Assembly (NCBI RefSeq): GCF_900106855.1
Contig: NZ_FNWI01000004.1
Location: forward strand, 868,001-932,000
Direction of reading: 5' to 3'
From: Varibaculum massiliense
GTDB taxonomy: Bacteria; Actinomycetota; Actinomycetes; Actinomycetales; Actinomycetaceae
Length of the DNA: 64,000 nt
A program made the position numbers and the translations under genes. Under the pieces are notes generated by a model. The model was not told where the DNA came from. It saw only the letters and a program-made list of their open reading frames with translations, and searched no databases. Positions 1 through 8,650 of this stretch are shown in pieces (position 1 is the first letter of the stretch; each line of letters opens with the position of its first letter).

Positions 1-846
1 GGTGTCATCGAAACCAACTACCGCAACTTCCTGCGGGATTTTGATACCTTCTTGCCACATTCGAATCATGAATCCTTGGGCACATAGGTCGTTAAAACAC
101 ATCACTGCACGTGGTAGCTCCCTGTCCCCCCTGCTGACCTGGTGCAATATCTCGTCAGCGACGCGCGCCCCATCACCCGGATTTTGTCCGCCCTGATAGA
201 TACGATTTGCTACACTTTCGCTGGACGATAACCCCGATTCTTTAAGGCAGCGGCGAAATGCGGCTTCCCGCACCCGGGCGTTAGCCTGATTGTCGCCACA
301 AATATGCACAATGTCGCCAAGACCCTGCTTTTGTAAATACTGGAAACCCTCCTCAATTCCTAAGGCATCATTGGACACCACGGCGTCAACATTCTTTGAC
401 CCAGATTCTTGACACAGGGTAATCAGCGGTATGGTAGATGCAACTTTTTCTAAATACTCACCGGAGAGTTTTGTACCGATAAGAATTATTCCTTCACAGC
501 GGTCTTGCAGCAGGGATTCGATGCAATCCATTTCGCTGCGCAGCCCCACGCAACCCGCCGCTACCAAGCGATACCCTTGTTTTTCAGCGTAACGATAGAG
601 CGGATCCATCAGCGAGGTTTGGAACTCTTGCTCCATATAATAAACCACACCCAGCAAATAGCTGCGGTCTAGACGGATGAGGGCGGCCTGCCGGTCAGGA
701 CGATATCCCATCTCAAAAGCGGCGCGCTGAATCTCAGCGCGCCTCTTTTCCGAAACTCCGGGTCGTCCGGACAACGCAACGGACACCGTAGAAATGGCGG
801 CTCCCACTTCCTTGGCAACATCGGAGATAGTTATTTTTTGTTTCAT
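1..846 (-). CDS. LacI/GalR-family transcriptional regulator (3' end outside window)
   Basis: Read on the minus strand from ATG at 846-844; the frame is open for 282 codons to the window edge, so the C-terminus is missing. The N-terminus (MKQKITISDVAKEVGAAIST, then VALSGRPGVSE) is the classic LacI helix-turn-helix with hinge helix. Residues from about 60 resemble the periplasmic-binding-protein-like sensor fold (LLGVVYYMEQEF, GIILIGTKLSG, VVSNDALGIEEGF, AVMCFNDLCAQG, VAVVGFDDT). The family represses catabolic genes and releases DNA on binding a sugar or sugar phosphate. Being next to an IolH-like isomerase and near a semialdehyde dehydrogenase suggests an inositol-like inducer. The effector is inference; the family call is firm. 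Confidence 0.93.
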   Translation of the reverse strand, partial: MKQKITISDVAKEVGAAISTVSVALSGRPGVSEKRRAEIQRAAFEMGYRPDRQAALIRLDRSYLLGVVYYMEQEFQTSLMDPLYRYAEKQGYRLVAAGCVGLRSEMDCIESLLQDRCEGIILIGTKLSGEYLEKVASTIPLITLCQESGSKNVDAVVSNDALGIEEGFQYLQKQGLGDIVHICGDNQANARVREAAFRRCLKESGLSSSESVANRIYQGGQNPGDGARVADEILHQVSRGDRELPRAVMCFNDLCAQGFMIRMWQEGIKIPQEVAVVGFDDT

Positions 847-1035
847 AGCGTTGCTCTTAGATTATCGCTAAATAACTGGCTACCGCTAAAAAACGCAACG
901 GTTGAAATCCAATTGGGAATAAGCCGATAGCTAACTAAAACACACCTAAAATCCGTCCGAGTATTCACAGGTAAAAGTATAGTTAACGTTATCTTTTTAC
1001 AGTTGGTTTTAGAGGAACACTTTCCCTGAAGTAAG

Positions 1036-1070
1036 GTTTTCCGAGGACGCCACCTGCGCCCTCGAAAAAC
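1036..1070 (-). terminator. Stem-loop after the isomerase gene
   Basis: Arms at 1036-1050 and 1056-1070 pair over 15 positions with two G-U wobbles and a 5-nt loop. It lies about 30 bases past the stop codon of the minus-strand isomerase gene and before the regulator gene. There is no clean U-tract on the minus strand, so termination is likely but not textbook. I see no gene in the rest of 847-1098, which must hold the promoter of the LacI-family regulator. Confidence 0.55.
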
Positions 1071-1098
1071 CAAATCCTGCGTTCTTTACGCGATAAAG

Positions 1099-1965
1099 CT
1101 ACTGTCCGAACTCGCTCTTTACCCGGGCAATCATCTTCTTATTGATTTCGTCAGCGCGGTCATGCCAACCGAATACACACAGAGATAATACCCCATCGAA
1201 GTTCATATCCCGCAAGGTGCCAAACAGCTCGTCCCAGGGAACTTCACCCATACCGATTTCATTGTGCTGGTGTACCCGGGCGTCAACTCCCGGAGGATTA
1301 ATTACGTAGCGGTTACCATCGAACGCCTTGTGGTTATAAACATCAGCAATATGTACCTCTTTCAGCAGGTCACCGGCAGAGCGCAGCATCCGCTCTACGT
1401 CTCCCTTGCCGTCTGAAAGATGGAAGGTATGCGGGGCGCAGTACTCATAGCCAATCCAGGGCTTATTGACTCCGCGAATCAAGTTGATGGCGGGATCGTG
1501 AAGCTCCACGAAGTCATAGGGGTGAGCCTCCATGTTCAGCTGAATCCCATATTTTTCAAAATCGGGAGTCAGCTCTTCAATCGACTTGTACCACTGATGC
1601 TCGCAACGCCGGGGAGTGTTGGGATCCCCGGAAAATTCAGAAACAATTTCGCGCACGTCTAGCTGATCGGCAATCTCCAGCAGCCGCCGCCAGTTACGCA
1701 CCTGGGCTTGCCGCTCTTCCTCATCAACACACGCCCAGTTAAACACCGGATTCAAAGTGGCAATCTTGACCCCGGATTCTTTTTGCGCCTTGTTAAGCTC
1801 CGCCACATAAGCGTCATCAGCTTTGGGGTAGTGATGCCAGAAGTGAAAATCTGCTGCCGGAGACAGTTCCACGTAATCAAAACCCAGCTCCCGAGCTTTA
1901 TGTAGGGTTTGCGGAACCGACATAAACCAGTAATACATATTGGGGTCGAGGGCAATCTTGACCAT
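1099..1965 (-). CDS. Sugar-phosphate isomerase/epimerase, IolH-like TIM barrel
   Basis: A 288-residue protein of the xylose-isomerase-like TIM-barrel superfamily, which includes inosose isomerases/dehydratases (IolE, IolI, IolH) and AP endonuclease IV. Supporting segments are GFDYVELSPAADFHFW near residue 28, NMEAHPYDFVELHD near 170, LLKEVHIADVYNHKAF near 225 and GEVPWDELFGTLRDMNFDG near 260; the Glu/His/Asp residues in these segments fit divalent-metal ligands. The gene is alone on its strand, with the LacI-type regulator gene downstream and palindromic operators upstream. The semialdehyde dehydrogenase 2 kb away would fit inositol degradation. The exact substrate cannot be read from sequence. 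Confidence 0.8.
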   Translation of the reverse strand: MVKIALDPNMYYWFMSVPQTLHKARELGFDYVELSPAADFHFWHHYPKADDAYVAELNKAQKESGVKIATLNPVFNWACVDEEERQAQVRNWRRLLEIADQLDVREIVSEFSGDPNTPRRCEHQWYKSIEELTPDFEKYGIQLNMEAHPYDFVELHDPAINLIRGVNKPWIGYEYCAPHTFHLSDGKGDVERMLRSAGDLLKEVHIADVYNHKAFDGNRYVINPPGVDARVHQHNEIGMGEVPWDELFGTLRDMNFDGVLSLCVFGWHDRADEINKKMIARVKSEFGQ

Positions 1966-2079
1966 TATTCATTCCTTATACTTGGCGGTGACTTTATTTC
2001 TCAGAGCGGTTTTCGAGGTTTCTCCCGCAGGCAGCAGCCTCTTTGCTCCGCTCATTTTACTGGATATCCTCAGTTTAGC

Positions 2080-2091
2080 CGAAACGTTTCG
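2080..2091. promoter_or_regulatory. Candidate LacI-type operator 1
   Basis: CGAAACGTTTCG is a perfect 12-bp palindrome with a central CG, as in LacI/GalR operators. It is 115 bp upstream of the isomerase start codon. Assignment to the neighbouring LacI-family regulator is inference from position and form. Confidence 0.55.
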
Positions 2092-2123
2092 TTATATCGA
2101 GACTTTGCCGAGGTTTCCCTTTT

Positions 2124-2148
2124 CAGACTTTGCTACTGCCAAAGTCTG
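2124..2148. promoter_or_regulatory. Inverted repeat between the two palindromes
   Basis: CAGACTTTG at 2124-2132 and CAAAGTCTG at 2140-2148 form a perfect 9-bp inverted repeat with a 7-nt spacer. A further direct copy of AGACTTTGC lies at about 2099-2107. It could be a second regulator site or an RNA hairpin in the isomerase leader. Confidence 0.4.
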
Positions 2149-2157
2149 TCCACCTTT

Positions 2158-2175
2158 ATTTAACACGTGTTAAAT
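2158..2175. promoter_or_regulatory. Candidate LacI-type operator 2
   Basis: ATTTAACACGTGTTAAAT is a perfect 18-bp palindrome with a central CG, AT-rich outside. It sits between the isomerase and pdxS starts. Two CG-centred palindromes 80 bp apart allow a looped repression complex, the usual LacI-family arrangement; this is inference. Confidence 0.55.
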
Positions 2176-2375
2176 CAGGCTGTCAAGAGTGTTGCTAATT
2201 TAATTTTTATCGCGTCAAGAAACGCCTCTAGTCTGCTCTTGTTCGCTAGATGAGTGTTTGCCCAAAAAAATACCTATTTCCCTAAGTTAGTTTGTAAAGT
2301 AGATGTCTAGAGGGCAAAATGCGTCGCCTAGCGCCGCCAACCCAGAAGGTCAGTCACAGAAAGAAGGAACGGAAA

Positions 2376-3290
2376 ATGGAAACCGGCAACGCTTCCAGCG
2401 TCCAGGAATCAAACGACCCGAAAGAACGGGTGGCGCTGAATCGCCAACTAGCACAAATGCTAAAAGGGGGCGTGATTATGGACGTCACCACCCCAGAGCA
2501 GGCGCGTATTGCAGAGGACGCCGGCGCGGCGGCGGTGATGGCACTAGAACGTATCCCCGCCGATATCCGGGCAGCGGGTGGCGTTTCCCGGATGAGCGAC
2601 CCGGCAATGATCAAGGGAATTCAAGAAGCGGTTTCGATTCCGGTAATGGCAAAGTGCCGAATCGGGCATTTCGTAGAAGCCCAGCTGCTAGAGGCCATCG
2701 AAATCGACTATATCGATGAATCGGAAGTACTCTCTCCCGCCGACAACATCTACCATATTGATAAAACCCAGTTCAAAGTGCCTTTCGTATGCGGGGCGCG
2801 CAACCTGGGTGAAGCGCTGCGGCGTATCGGCGAGGGCGCAACTATGATCCGTACTAAGGGCGAGCCGGGAACCGGTGACGTTGTGCAGGCAGTTACCCAT
2901 ATGCGCGAGATGAATGCCGAGATTCGCCGGGTTTCAAACCTGCGCGAAGATGAACTTTTTGAAGCCGCCAAGCAACTAGAGGTGCCACTATCACTACTCA
3001 AAGAGGTACACGATTCCTCGCGCCTGCCGGTAGTAAACTTCGCCGCGGGCGGGGTGGCCACCCCGGCAGACGCAGCTTTGATGATGCAGCTAGGCGCCGA
3101 GGGCGTGTTCGTAGGCTCCGGTATTTTCAAGTCCGGTAACCCCGCCAAACGCGCCGCCGCCATCGTCAAGGCGGTCACTAACTTCAAAGACGCGAAGCTG
3201 ATCGCGCAGCTGTCCGAAAACTTAGGTGAAGCCATGGTGGGGATTAACGAAAGCGAAATCGACCTGCTAATGGCAGAGCGCGGAAAGTAA
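2376..3290 (+). CDS. pdxS: Pyridoxal 5'-phosphate synthase lyase subunit PdxS
   Basis: Makes pyridoxal phosphate from ribose 5-phosphate, glyceraldehyde 3-phosphate and ammonia delivered by PdxT, in a cytosolic 12+12 complex. The 304-residue protein has the family landmarks: GGVIMDV near 31-37, [19 protein letters not shown] at 41-59, the Schiff-base lysines K93 (MAKCRIGH) and K161 (RTKGEPGTG), and the phosphate loop [19 protein letters not shown] start at ATG 2376 because AAGAAGGAAC stands just ahead; the open frame extends upstream to 2319, but those residues are unlike the family. pdxT follows in the same direction. Confidence 0.97.
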   Translation: METGNASSVQESNDPKERVALNRQLAQMLKGGVIMDVTTPEQARIAEDAGAAAVMALERIPADIRAAGGVSRMSDPAMIKGIQEAVSIPVMAKCRIGHFVEAQLLEAIEIDYIDESEVLSPADNIYHIDKTQFKVPFVCGARNLGEALRRIGEGATMIRTKGEPGTGDVVQAVTHMREMNAEIRRVSNLREDELFEAAKQLEVPLSLLKEVHDSSRLPVVNFAAGGVATPADAALMMQLGAEGVFVGSGIFKSGNPAKRAAAIVKAVTNFKDAKLIAQLSENLGEAMVGINESEIDLLMAERGK

Positions 3291-3311
3291 CCCCCCCCCC
3301 CCCAAAAAAAA
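3291..3311 (+). repeat. C13A8 homopolymer between pdxS and pdxT
   Basis: Directly after the pdxS stop codon there are 13 consecutive C (3291-3303) then 8 A (3304-3311). The next 22 bases hold the pdxT ribosome-binding site. Such tracts slip during replication and sequencing, so the length may vary between cells or be a consensus error. Confidence 0.95.
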
Positions 3312-3333
3312 CAGAAACGGTCAGTAAGGACAG

Positions 3334-3903
3334 ATGGAAAAAGTTGGCGTCCTCGCAGTTCAAGGGGCATTCATTGAGCATGAACAGTGCCTAGAGGCTC
3401 TGGGGACTCAGGTAGTTGAATTGCGGGAAGCCGCCGATTTGCGCAGCGGGTTTAACCGCCTGGTGCTGCCGGGCGGAGAATCCACGGTGCAATCAAAACT
3501 GCTGATTGAACTGGGGATGGCGGACCGGCTACGGGAAATGATTACCGCCGGGATGCCGGTGCTGGGTACTTGCGCGGGACTAATTTTGCTGGCCAAGCGG
3601 ATTATGGGTAAGCGTAGCGTGGATCGCACCGCGCTCGGCACCTTGGACGTTACCGTGGAACGCAATGCTTATGGACGCCAACTCGGTTCTTTTAATACCC
3701 GAGCTGACTTTGCGGGCATGGAAGATCTGCCGATGACCTTTATTCGAGCTCCGCGGATTAGCGAAGTGGGACCGGGAGTGGAAGAACTCGGACGAGTAAA
3801 TGGACTAATTGTGGGAGCGCGAGCCGCCAATCAAATCGGGGTTACTTTTCACCCCGAACTGACCGGCGACCCGCGCCTGCATCAAATGTTCTTGAACCTA
3901 TAG
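3334..3903 (+). CDS. pdxT: Pyridoxal 5'-phosphate synthase glutaminase subunit PdxT
   Basis: Class I glutamine amidotransferase that hydrolyses glutamine and channels ammonia to PdxS. The 189-residue length is typical. The nucleophile is Cys80 in VLGTCAGLILLAK, with the His173/Glu175 pair in TFHPEL; LPGGEST near 45-51 and RNAYGRQ are family signatures. The start at 3334 is supported by AGTAAGGA upstream. It forms an operon with pdxS across a 43-base gap holding the C13A8 tract. It converges with the dehydrogenase gene, whose stop is only 16 bases away. Confidence 0.97.
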   Translation: MEKVGVLAVQGAFIEHEQCLEALGTQVVELREAADLRSGFNRLVLPGGESTVQSKLLIELGMADRLREMITAGMPVLGTCAGLILLAKRIMGKRSVDRTALGTLDVTVERNAYGRQLGSFNTRADFAGMEDLPMTFIRAPRISEVGPGVEELGRVNGLIVGARAANQIGVTFHPELTGDPRLHQMFLNL

Positions 3904-3919
3904 GTTCCTTTAGCTACCT

Positions 3920-5422
3920 TTAGCCTTCCTCGCGCTGGAAGCTCATAGTGGCTTCATAGTGTCCGGATTCGCTCGGCCAGCGGGTAGTAATCGCCTTGGC
4001 TTTGGTATAGAACTTCACGCCCTCGGGGCCGTGGATATGAGTGTCACCCAGTAGCGAGTCTTTCCAGCCACCGAAGGAGTAGTAGGCAACCGGAGTCGGA
4101 ATCGGGACGTTAACGCCCACCATTCCGGCCTCAACATCGAGAGTGAACTTGCGCGCTACCCCGCCGTCATTGGTGAAGATGGCAGAGCCATTACCGAAGG
4201 GAGAGGAATTAACGATTTCGATAGCTTCCTCATAGGTTTCAGCGCGGGTAATTACCAGCACCGGACCAAAGATTTCCTCGTAATAGGCGGGCGCATCTTT
4301 GGGGCAGTTATCGATAATGGTGGGCCCTACGAAGTAGCCGTTGGGGTAACCTTCCGGCCGGAATCCGCGACCATCACGCACAATAGTCGCACCGCGTTCT
4401 TCAGCGTCAGTAATCAGACCTTCGATGCGTTCCTGCGCTTTCTTGTCAATCACCGGTCCCATCTCACAGCCCTCAACCATGCCTTGATCCACGTGAATCT
4501 GGTCAGCGTGGGCTTTAACTTTCTCGGCTAGTTTCTCACCAGCGCTTCCCACAGCTACTACCACCGGTAGCGCCATGCAGCGTTCCCCAGCCGCTCCGAA
4601 AGCCGCTGCCGAAATATGTTTGGCGGCGAAATCGATATCCGCATCCGGCATCACGATGGCGTGGTTGTTTGCCCCGCCCAGAGCCTGGACGCGTTTGCCG
4701 TGAGCAACCCCGGTGTTCTGCACGATATGAGCAACCGGAGTAGAACCCACAAACGAAATCGCATCAATTCCGGGGTGTTCCAGAATCGAGGTAACCAGGT
4801 TACGGTTACCGGTCAATACCTGGTAAATCCCGTCCGGCAGCCCCGCTTGCTTGTAGAGTTCGCCGGTAAAGAGGGCAGCGGAAGGAGTGGAGGACGCGGG
4901 CTTAATAATAATGGCATTACCAGTAGCGATAGCCAAGGGGTGCATCCACATGGGCACCATTGCCGGGAAGTTGAACGGGCAAATCCCCGCTACTACTCCC
5001 ACCGGCTGCCGCACGGTGTAAATATCAACGCCAGTCGAAATCTGGTAGGAATATTCACCCTTCATATTGGCGTTAATTCCGCAAGCATAGTCGAGGGTTT
5101 CCCGTCCGCGCTGAATCTCGCCAATCGCGTCCGAGTAGTTCTTACCGTGCTCCTGGACGATTAGCCGTGCCATCTTGTCTTGGTTTTCCAAAACCAGGTG
5201 GCGCATCTTGAACATGATGTCTACGCGTTTTGCGAGCGAAAGTTTTGCCCACTCTTTTTGCGCTTTTTTGGCAATCGCTACTGCGTGATCCAAATCTTCG
5301 CTCGATGCGGAGGGAACCGTAGCTACGACCTCTCCTAGCGCTGGATCTTCAATATCGATGTGTCCTGCAGGTTTCCCCTGTGCGTATTCACCGTTAATCC
5401 AATGCTGCAACTGTTTTACCAT
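3920..5422 (-). CDS. mmsA: CoA-acylating methylmalonate-semialdehyde dehydrogenase
   Basis: A 500-residue aldehyde dehydrogenase of the MmsA/IolA type, oxidising (methyl)malonate semialdehyde to propionyl- or acetyl-CoA with NAD+. Visible are ICPFNFPAMVPMWMHP near 147-162, IKPASSTP of the NAD-binding region, FVGSTPVA, the nucleophile Cys282 in AAGERCMALPVVVA, and the C-terminal EEIFGPVL and NSSPFGNG segments. Asn (N151) in the CPFN segment and the ERCMA context are typical of MmsA. The ATG at 5422 is preceded by GAGGAGAAA. With the isomerase and LacI regulator it may serve inositol breakdown (IolA step); valine or thymine catabolism is the alternative. Confidence 0.93.
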   Translation of the reverse strand: MVKQLQHWINGEYAQGKPAGHIDIEDPALGEVVATVPSASSEDLDHAVAIAKKAQKEWAKLSLAKRVDIMFKMRHLVLENQDKMARLIVQEHGKNYSDAIGEIQRGRETLDYACGINANMKGEYSYQISTGVDIYTVRQPVGVVAGICPFNFPAMVPMWMHPLAIATGNAIIIKPASSTPSAALFTGELYKQAGLPDGIYQVLTGNRNLVTSILEHPGIDAISFVGSTPVAHIVQNTGVAHGKRVQALGGANNHAIVMPDADIDFAAKHISAAAFGAAGERCMALPVVVAVGSAGEKLAEKVKAHADQIHVDQGMVEGCEMGPVIDKKAQERIEGLITDAEERGATIVRDGRGFRPEGYPNGYFVGPTIIDNCPKDAPAYYEEIFGPVLVITRAETYEEAIEIVNSSPFGNGSAIFTNDGGVARKFTLDVEAGMVGVNVPIPTPVAYYSFGGWKDSLLGDTHIHGPEGVKFYTKAKAITTRWPSESGHYEATMSFQREEG

Positions 5423-5882
5423 TGTCAGTTTCTCCTCAGAATGTTGCTGACCTTATCGCCGGTCATGCCAGGTTGTAGGCATCCCCTTTGATTAACCAAA
5501 TTGTCCTTACAATAGCCACTATAGTCGACCTAAGTCCCAGACACAAGGACACACTTGTTTGAGCGTCCTCAAAGTTTCAATTGAATGGCAGTCTTTAGAA
5601 AATAGAGTTGCGCCGCCCTCAAAAACTACTAGAGCCCTGGCAAATGCGCCCTCCCCTAGCAGTACGACGCCGTCCTCGCCCAAGGAATCCTAAACTTCTT
5701 TTCCGCCCGTTAGCATGGCTTTAGAGGAAAGTCATTTAAGCTGATAAGCCTCATTTTCATTTGTCCTATCTTCCTGTTTGCCGGAGAGTTATCTTCCTGT
5801 TTGCCGGAATTTGGAATTTTCGAGGAGGGAGTGCAGCAAGTGCAGGGCTCGAACGTGACGGGGCGCGGCGAACGGCAGCGCC
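5423..5882. other. 460-bp gap upstream of mmsA, with a tandem 19-bp repeat
   Basis: No convincing gene here. It must hold the mmsA promoter on the minus strand. TATCTTCCTGTTTGCCGGA occurs twice as a direct repeat, at 5767-5785 and 5790-5808, a 23-bp period. The copies are identical, suggesting a recent duplication or a two-site binding element. I found no copy of the palindromes seen near 2080 and 2158. Confidence 0.7.
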
Positions 5883-6461
5883 CTAGCGGCGGCGAGCAAA
5901 GAAGTCCTTTAGTTGCGCGGAACATTCCTGCTCTAGTACCCCACCGATTACTTCAATACGGTGATTTAGGCGGCTATCGCGCAGGACATCACGGACAGAG
6001 CCCGCAGCTCCCGCTTTGTCATCCCAAGCACCGAACACTACCCGCGAAACCCGGGCATTCACCAGGGCTCCGGCACACATAGTGCAAGGTTCCAGGTTGA
6101 CCACCAAGGTGGTGCCGGTGAGTCGCCAAGCACCCAGGCGGCGCGCTCCTTGCCGCAAAGCCATAATCTCTGCGTGAGCCGTGGGATCAAAAGGATAGGT
6201 TTCACGCTGGTTAAAGCCGCGCCCAATGATTTCCCAGTCTCCCAGGTAGGGAGGGGAATCACTCTCGGAAGTGGGCGCGCCCTCGCCCGCGGAAGCCAGC
6301 GCACCCTCGCCGGTAAAAATATCAGCATTCCGGACGCCAATTGGCGCCAAATTTTCGCTGCGGGGCGCGAGCAAAAGCGCCCCCACCGGCACATCTGCCT
6401 GCTTTTGCGCACAGGTAGCCAAATCCATAGCGTGGCGCATTACCTCGTCAAAGCGATTCAT
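5883..6461 (-). CDS. tadA: tRNA-specific adenosine-34 deaminase (nucleoside deaminase fold)
   Basis: Zinc deaminase converting A34 of the tRNA-Arg(ACG) wobble base to inosine. The zinc site is complete: His96-Ala-Glu98 (HAEIMAL) with the proton-shuttle Glu, and Cys126-x-x-Cys129 in EPCTMCAGAL. The C-terminal NHRIEVIGGVLEQEC fits TadA. At 192 residues it is longer than the usual 150-170 because of a Gly/Ala/Ser-rich insertion at about 33-75, between the first strand and the HAE motif. The insert is low complexity and probably a surface loop. Start ATG 6461 follows a weak GAGGGC. Confidence 0.9.
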   Translation of the reverse strand: MNRFDEVMRHAMDLATCAQKQADVPVGALLLAPRSENLAPIGVRNADIFTGEGALASAGEGAPTSESDSPPYLGDWEIIGRGFNQRETYPFDPTAHAEIMALRQGARRLGAWRLTGTTLVVNLEPCTMCAGALVNARVSRVVFGAWDDKAGAAGSVRDVLRDSRLNHRIEVIGGVLEQECSAQLKDFFARRR

Positions 6462-6545
6462 GCCCTCAATTTACCTGGCATTTTGCACTGATAAAACCTG
6501 GTGCTTTTTGCAGACAAAAAGGGAAATAAGTGAAAGACTGAATAC

Positions 6546-8216
6546 ATGTTTGAAAGAGCCGGGCAAAAAGCCAAACCAGAAGATTTAATCAATGTCGATG
6601 ACCTCCTAGCCGCCTACTATGACCTGGAGCCAGACCCCAACGAGCCTAGCCAACGGGTCAGTTTCGGCACCTCGGGACACCGCGGCAGCGCCTTCGACCA
6701 CGCATTTAACGAAGCCCATATCGTGGCCATCACCCAGGCGATTGTGGAATACCGCCGCAACCAGGGAATTAACGGACCACTATTTATGGGGCGTGACACC
6801 CACGCCCTTTCGGAGCCTGCCCACCGCAGCGCCCTGGAAGTGCTGGTAGCTAACGGGGTGGACGTGCGGATAGATTCGCGCAACTCCTACGTACCCACCC
6901 CGGCAGTATCCTTAGCGATCCTGCAGGCAAATGGGGCTCCTGGCAAGGTGCGCACCTCGGGCGCGGATGTGGCCGACGGGATTGTAATCACCCCGTCACA
7001 CAACCCACCGCGCGATGGCGGATTCAAATACAATCCCCCCACTGGCGGCCCGGCAGACGTGGATGCTACCGGCTGGATCGCCGATCGCGCTAACCAGATT
7101 CTCCAGGACGGCTGGCGCAATGTTCCGCGTTCTACTCTGGCAGATCTAACTCGCGCCGACTGTGTCCACCCCCATGATTATCTGCATGAATACGTAGATG
7201 CGCTGCCCAGCGTTATCGACTTGGATGCGATTCGCTCTGCGGGAGTACGTATCGGCGCAGATCCCTTAGGCGGAGCTTCCGTGGACTATTGGGGGATGAT
7301 TGCTGAGCGTCACGACCTAAACCTGACGGTAGTTAACCCGGATGTGGATCCCGCCTTCAGTTTCATGACCTTGGATTGGGATGGAAAGATCCGAATGGAC
7401 TGCTCCTCCCCTTATGCGATGGCTTCGCTACGGGAAAAGATGGCACCGGACGAGGACGGGGTTACGCCTTTCGATATTGCTACCGGTAACGATGCAGATT
7501 CGGATCGCCACGGGATTGTCACCCCGGATGGACTAATGAACCCCAACCATTACCTGGCAGTCGCTATCGAATACCTGTACACCCACCGGCCGGAGTGGGG
7601 CGAGGGTTGCGGAGTTGGGAAGACCTTGGTTTCCTCCTCGCTAATCGACCGGGTGGTTGCCCATATGGGGCGCAAACTGGTGGAAGTGCCAGTGGGCTTT
7701 AAGTATTTCGTGCCGGGATTACTCTCCGGAACTATCGGTTTCGGGGGCGAGGAATCCGCCGGTGCCTCTTTCTTACGCAAAGATGGGTCTGTCTGGACAA
7801 CCGATAAAGACGGCATTATTTTGGCGCTACTAGCTTCCGAAATCCTGGCGGTAACCGGAACTTCTCCCTCGCAGCTGCATAAACAGCAGGTGGAACGTTT
7901 CGGGGCTTCCAGTTATAAGCGTTTCGAGGCCGCCGCCACCCCGGAGCAGAAAGCTAAACTCAAGAAACTTTCTTCCGAGGACGTAACCGCCGAGAAACTC
8001 GCCGGGGAAGAGATTACCGACAAACTGGTGCGCGCCCCCGGTAATGACGCTGAAATCGGTGGACTGAAAGTAGTCACTAAGGACGCCTGGTTTGCGGCGC
8101 GTCCCTCGGGTACCGAAGATATCTACAAGATTTACGCGGAGTCCTTCCAGGGCGACCAGCACGTTGATCAAGTGATTTCCGAAGCGCAAGAGGTAGTAGG
8201 CGCCGCCCTCTCGTAA
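6546..8216 (+). CDS. pgm: Phosphoglucomutase, glucose-specific
   Basis: Interconverts glucose 1-phosphate and glucose 6-phosphate in the cytosol. 556 residues, near the usual 545-560. Motifs in order: [12 protein letters not shown] near 39-50, the phosphoserine loop with Ser151 in TPSHNPP, the Mg-binding DADSDRHG near 319, sugar-binding [12 protein letters not shown], and the phosphate-binding [15 protein letters not shown] at the C-terminus. It is divergent from tadA; the 84-bp gap must hold both promoters. GGGAAATAAGTG and a weak site precede the ATG. It converges on hrpB across the repeat region. Confidence 0.96.
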   Translation: MFERAGQKAKPEDLINVDDLLAAYYDLEPDPNEPSQRVSFGTSGHRGSAFDHAFNEAHIVAITQAIVEYRRNQGINGPLFMGRDTHALSEPAHRSALEVLVANGVDVRIDSRNSYVPTPAVSLAILQANGAPGKVRTSGADVADGIVITPSHNPPRDGGFKYNPPTGGPADVDATGWIADRANQILQDGWRNVPRSTLADLTRADCVHPHDYLHEYVDALPSVIDLDAIRSAGVRIGADPLGGASVDYWGMIAERHDLNLTVVNPDVDPAFSFMTLDWDGKIRMDCSSPYAMASLREKMAPDEDGVTPFDIATGNDADSDRHGIVTPDGLMNPNHYLAVAIEYLYTHRPEWGEGCGVGKTLVSSSLIDRVVAHMGRKLVEVPVGFKYFVPGLLSGTIGFGGEESAGASFLRKDGSVWTTDKDGIILALLASEILAVTGTSPSQLHKQQVERFGASSYKRFEAAATPEQKAKLKKLSSEDVTAEKLAGEEITDKLVRAPGNDAEIGGLKVVTKDAWFAARPSGTEDIYKIYAESFQGDQHVDQVISEAQEVVGAALS

Positions 8217-8331
8217 TCGACTCTAGCCCTTTGTTTTCCGATCCACTGCGGGCTTATTCTCGTCCGGGCGGAGATTACTTTTGTCTCCCGCCGACCGTAA
8301 GCGTTGGGGGGCTAGGTTTTTCCTCCCGCCC

Positions 8332-8370
8332 AAGAATTCGGTAAATACCAAAGGTATTTACCGAATTCTT
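8332..8370. repeat. Hairpin A: perfect 18-bp stem, 3-nt loop
   Basis: AAGAATTCGGTAAATACC at 8332-8349, loop AAA, exact complement at 8353-8370. It is flanked on the left by CTCCCGCCC. No T-tract follows on either strand. Confidence 0.93.
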
Positions 8371-8518
8371 ATGCCCACCGCGCCCACTCGGATAAAACCT
8401 AGCCCCACCCCGCAACAACTCTGCGCGGATACACCTGATTTACTGCGCAAACTTACTACTATTCCCGCAAAACGGTAAGGGTGAGGATTACTTTTTGTCG
8501 ATCAGGTTAGGCGGGCGT

Positions 8519-8557
8519 AAGAACTTGGGTAATACCTCGGGTATTACCCAAGTTCTT
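8519..8557. repeat. Hairpin B: perfect 18-bp stem, 3-nt loop
   Basis: AAGAACTTGGGTAATACC at 8519-8536, loop TCG, exact complement at 8540-8557. It shares stem length, loop size, AAGAA start, ATACC end and a GGGCGGGAG flank with hairpin A. The flank is in the opposite orientation, so the two are inverted paralogues. Confidence 0.93.
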
Positions 8558-8650
8558 TGGGCGGGAGACAAAAGTAATCCTCACCCTTATTTAGGGAGGA
8601 AAAATCTAGGTTCCGCCCCTACTAAGGGAGATAAAAAGTAATCGGCACTT

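Larger units (their letters stand above)
8265..8645. repeat. Cluster of inverted and palindromic repeats between pgm and hrpB
   Basis: No credible gene. The motif GATTACTTTT(T)(G/A)TCTCCC occurs four times or nearly so: 8273-8292 (+), about 8486-8499 (+, partial), 8560-8579 (-) and 8626-8643 (-). The 20-mers at 8273-8292 and 8560-8579 are perfect inverted copies. AAGGGTGAGGATTACTTTT... at 8477-8499 is inverted at 8567-8588. A CTAGGTTTTTCCTCCC-type block near 8310 recurs inverted near 8593-8610. Two related hairpins lie inside. It looks like two copies of one element in opposite orientation rather than a simple terminator. Confidence 0.85.

Noticed and set aside
843-1073. 76-codon minus frame between the regulator and isomerase genes
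   Set aside because: It spans the terminator-like hairpin and overlaps the regulator start; composition is not protein-like.
2303-2719. 138-codon frame at the start of pdxS
   Set aside because: Out-of-frame shadow with Arg/Gly-rich composition; the overlapping PdxS frame is unambiguous.
8281-8478. 65-codon open frame in the repeat region
   Set aside because: It runs through hairpin A and repeat blocks, has no ribosome-binding site and looks like translated repeat DNA.
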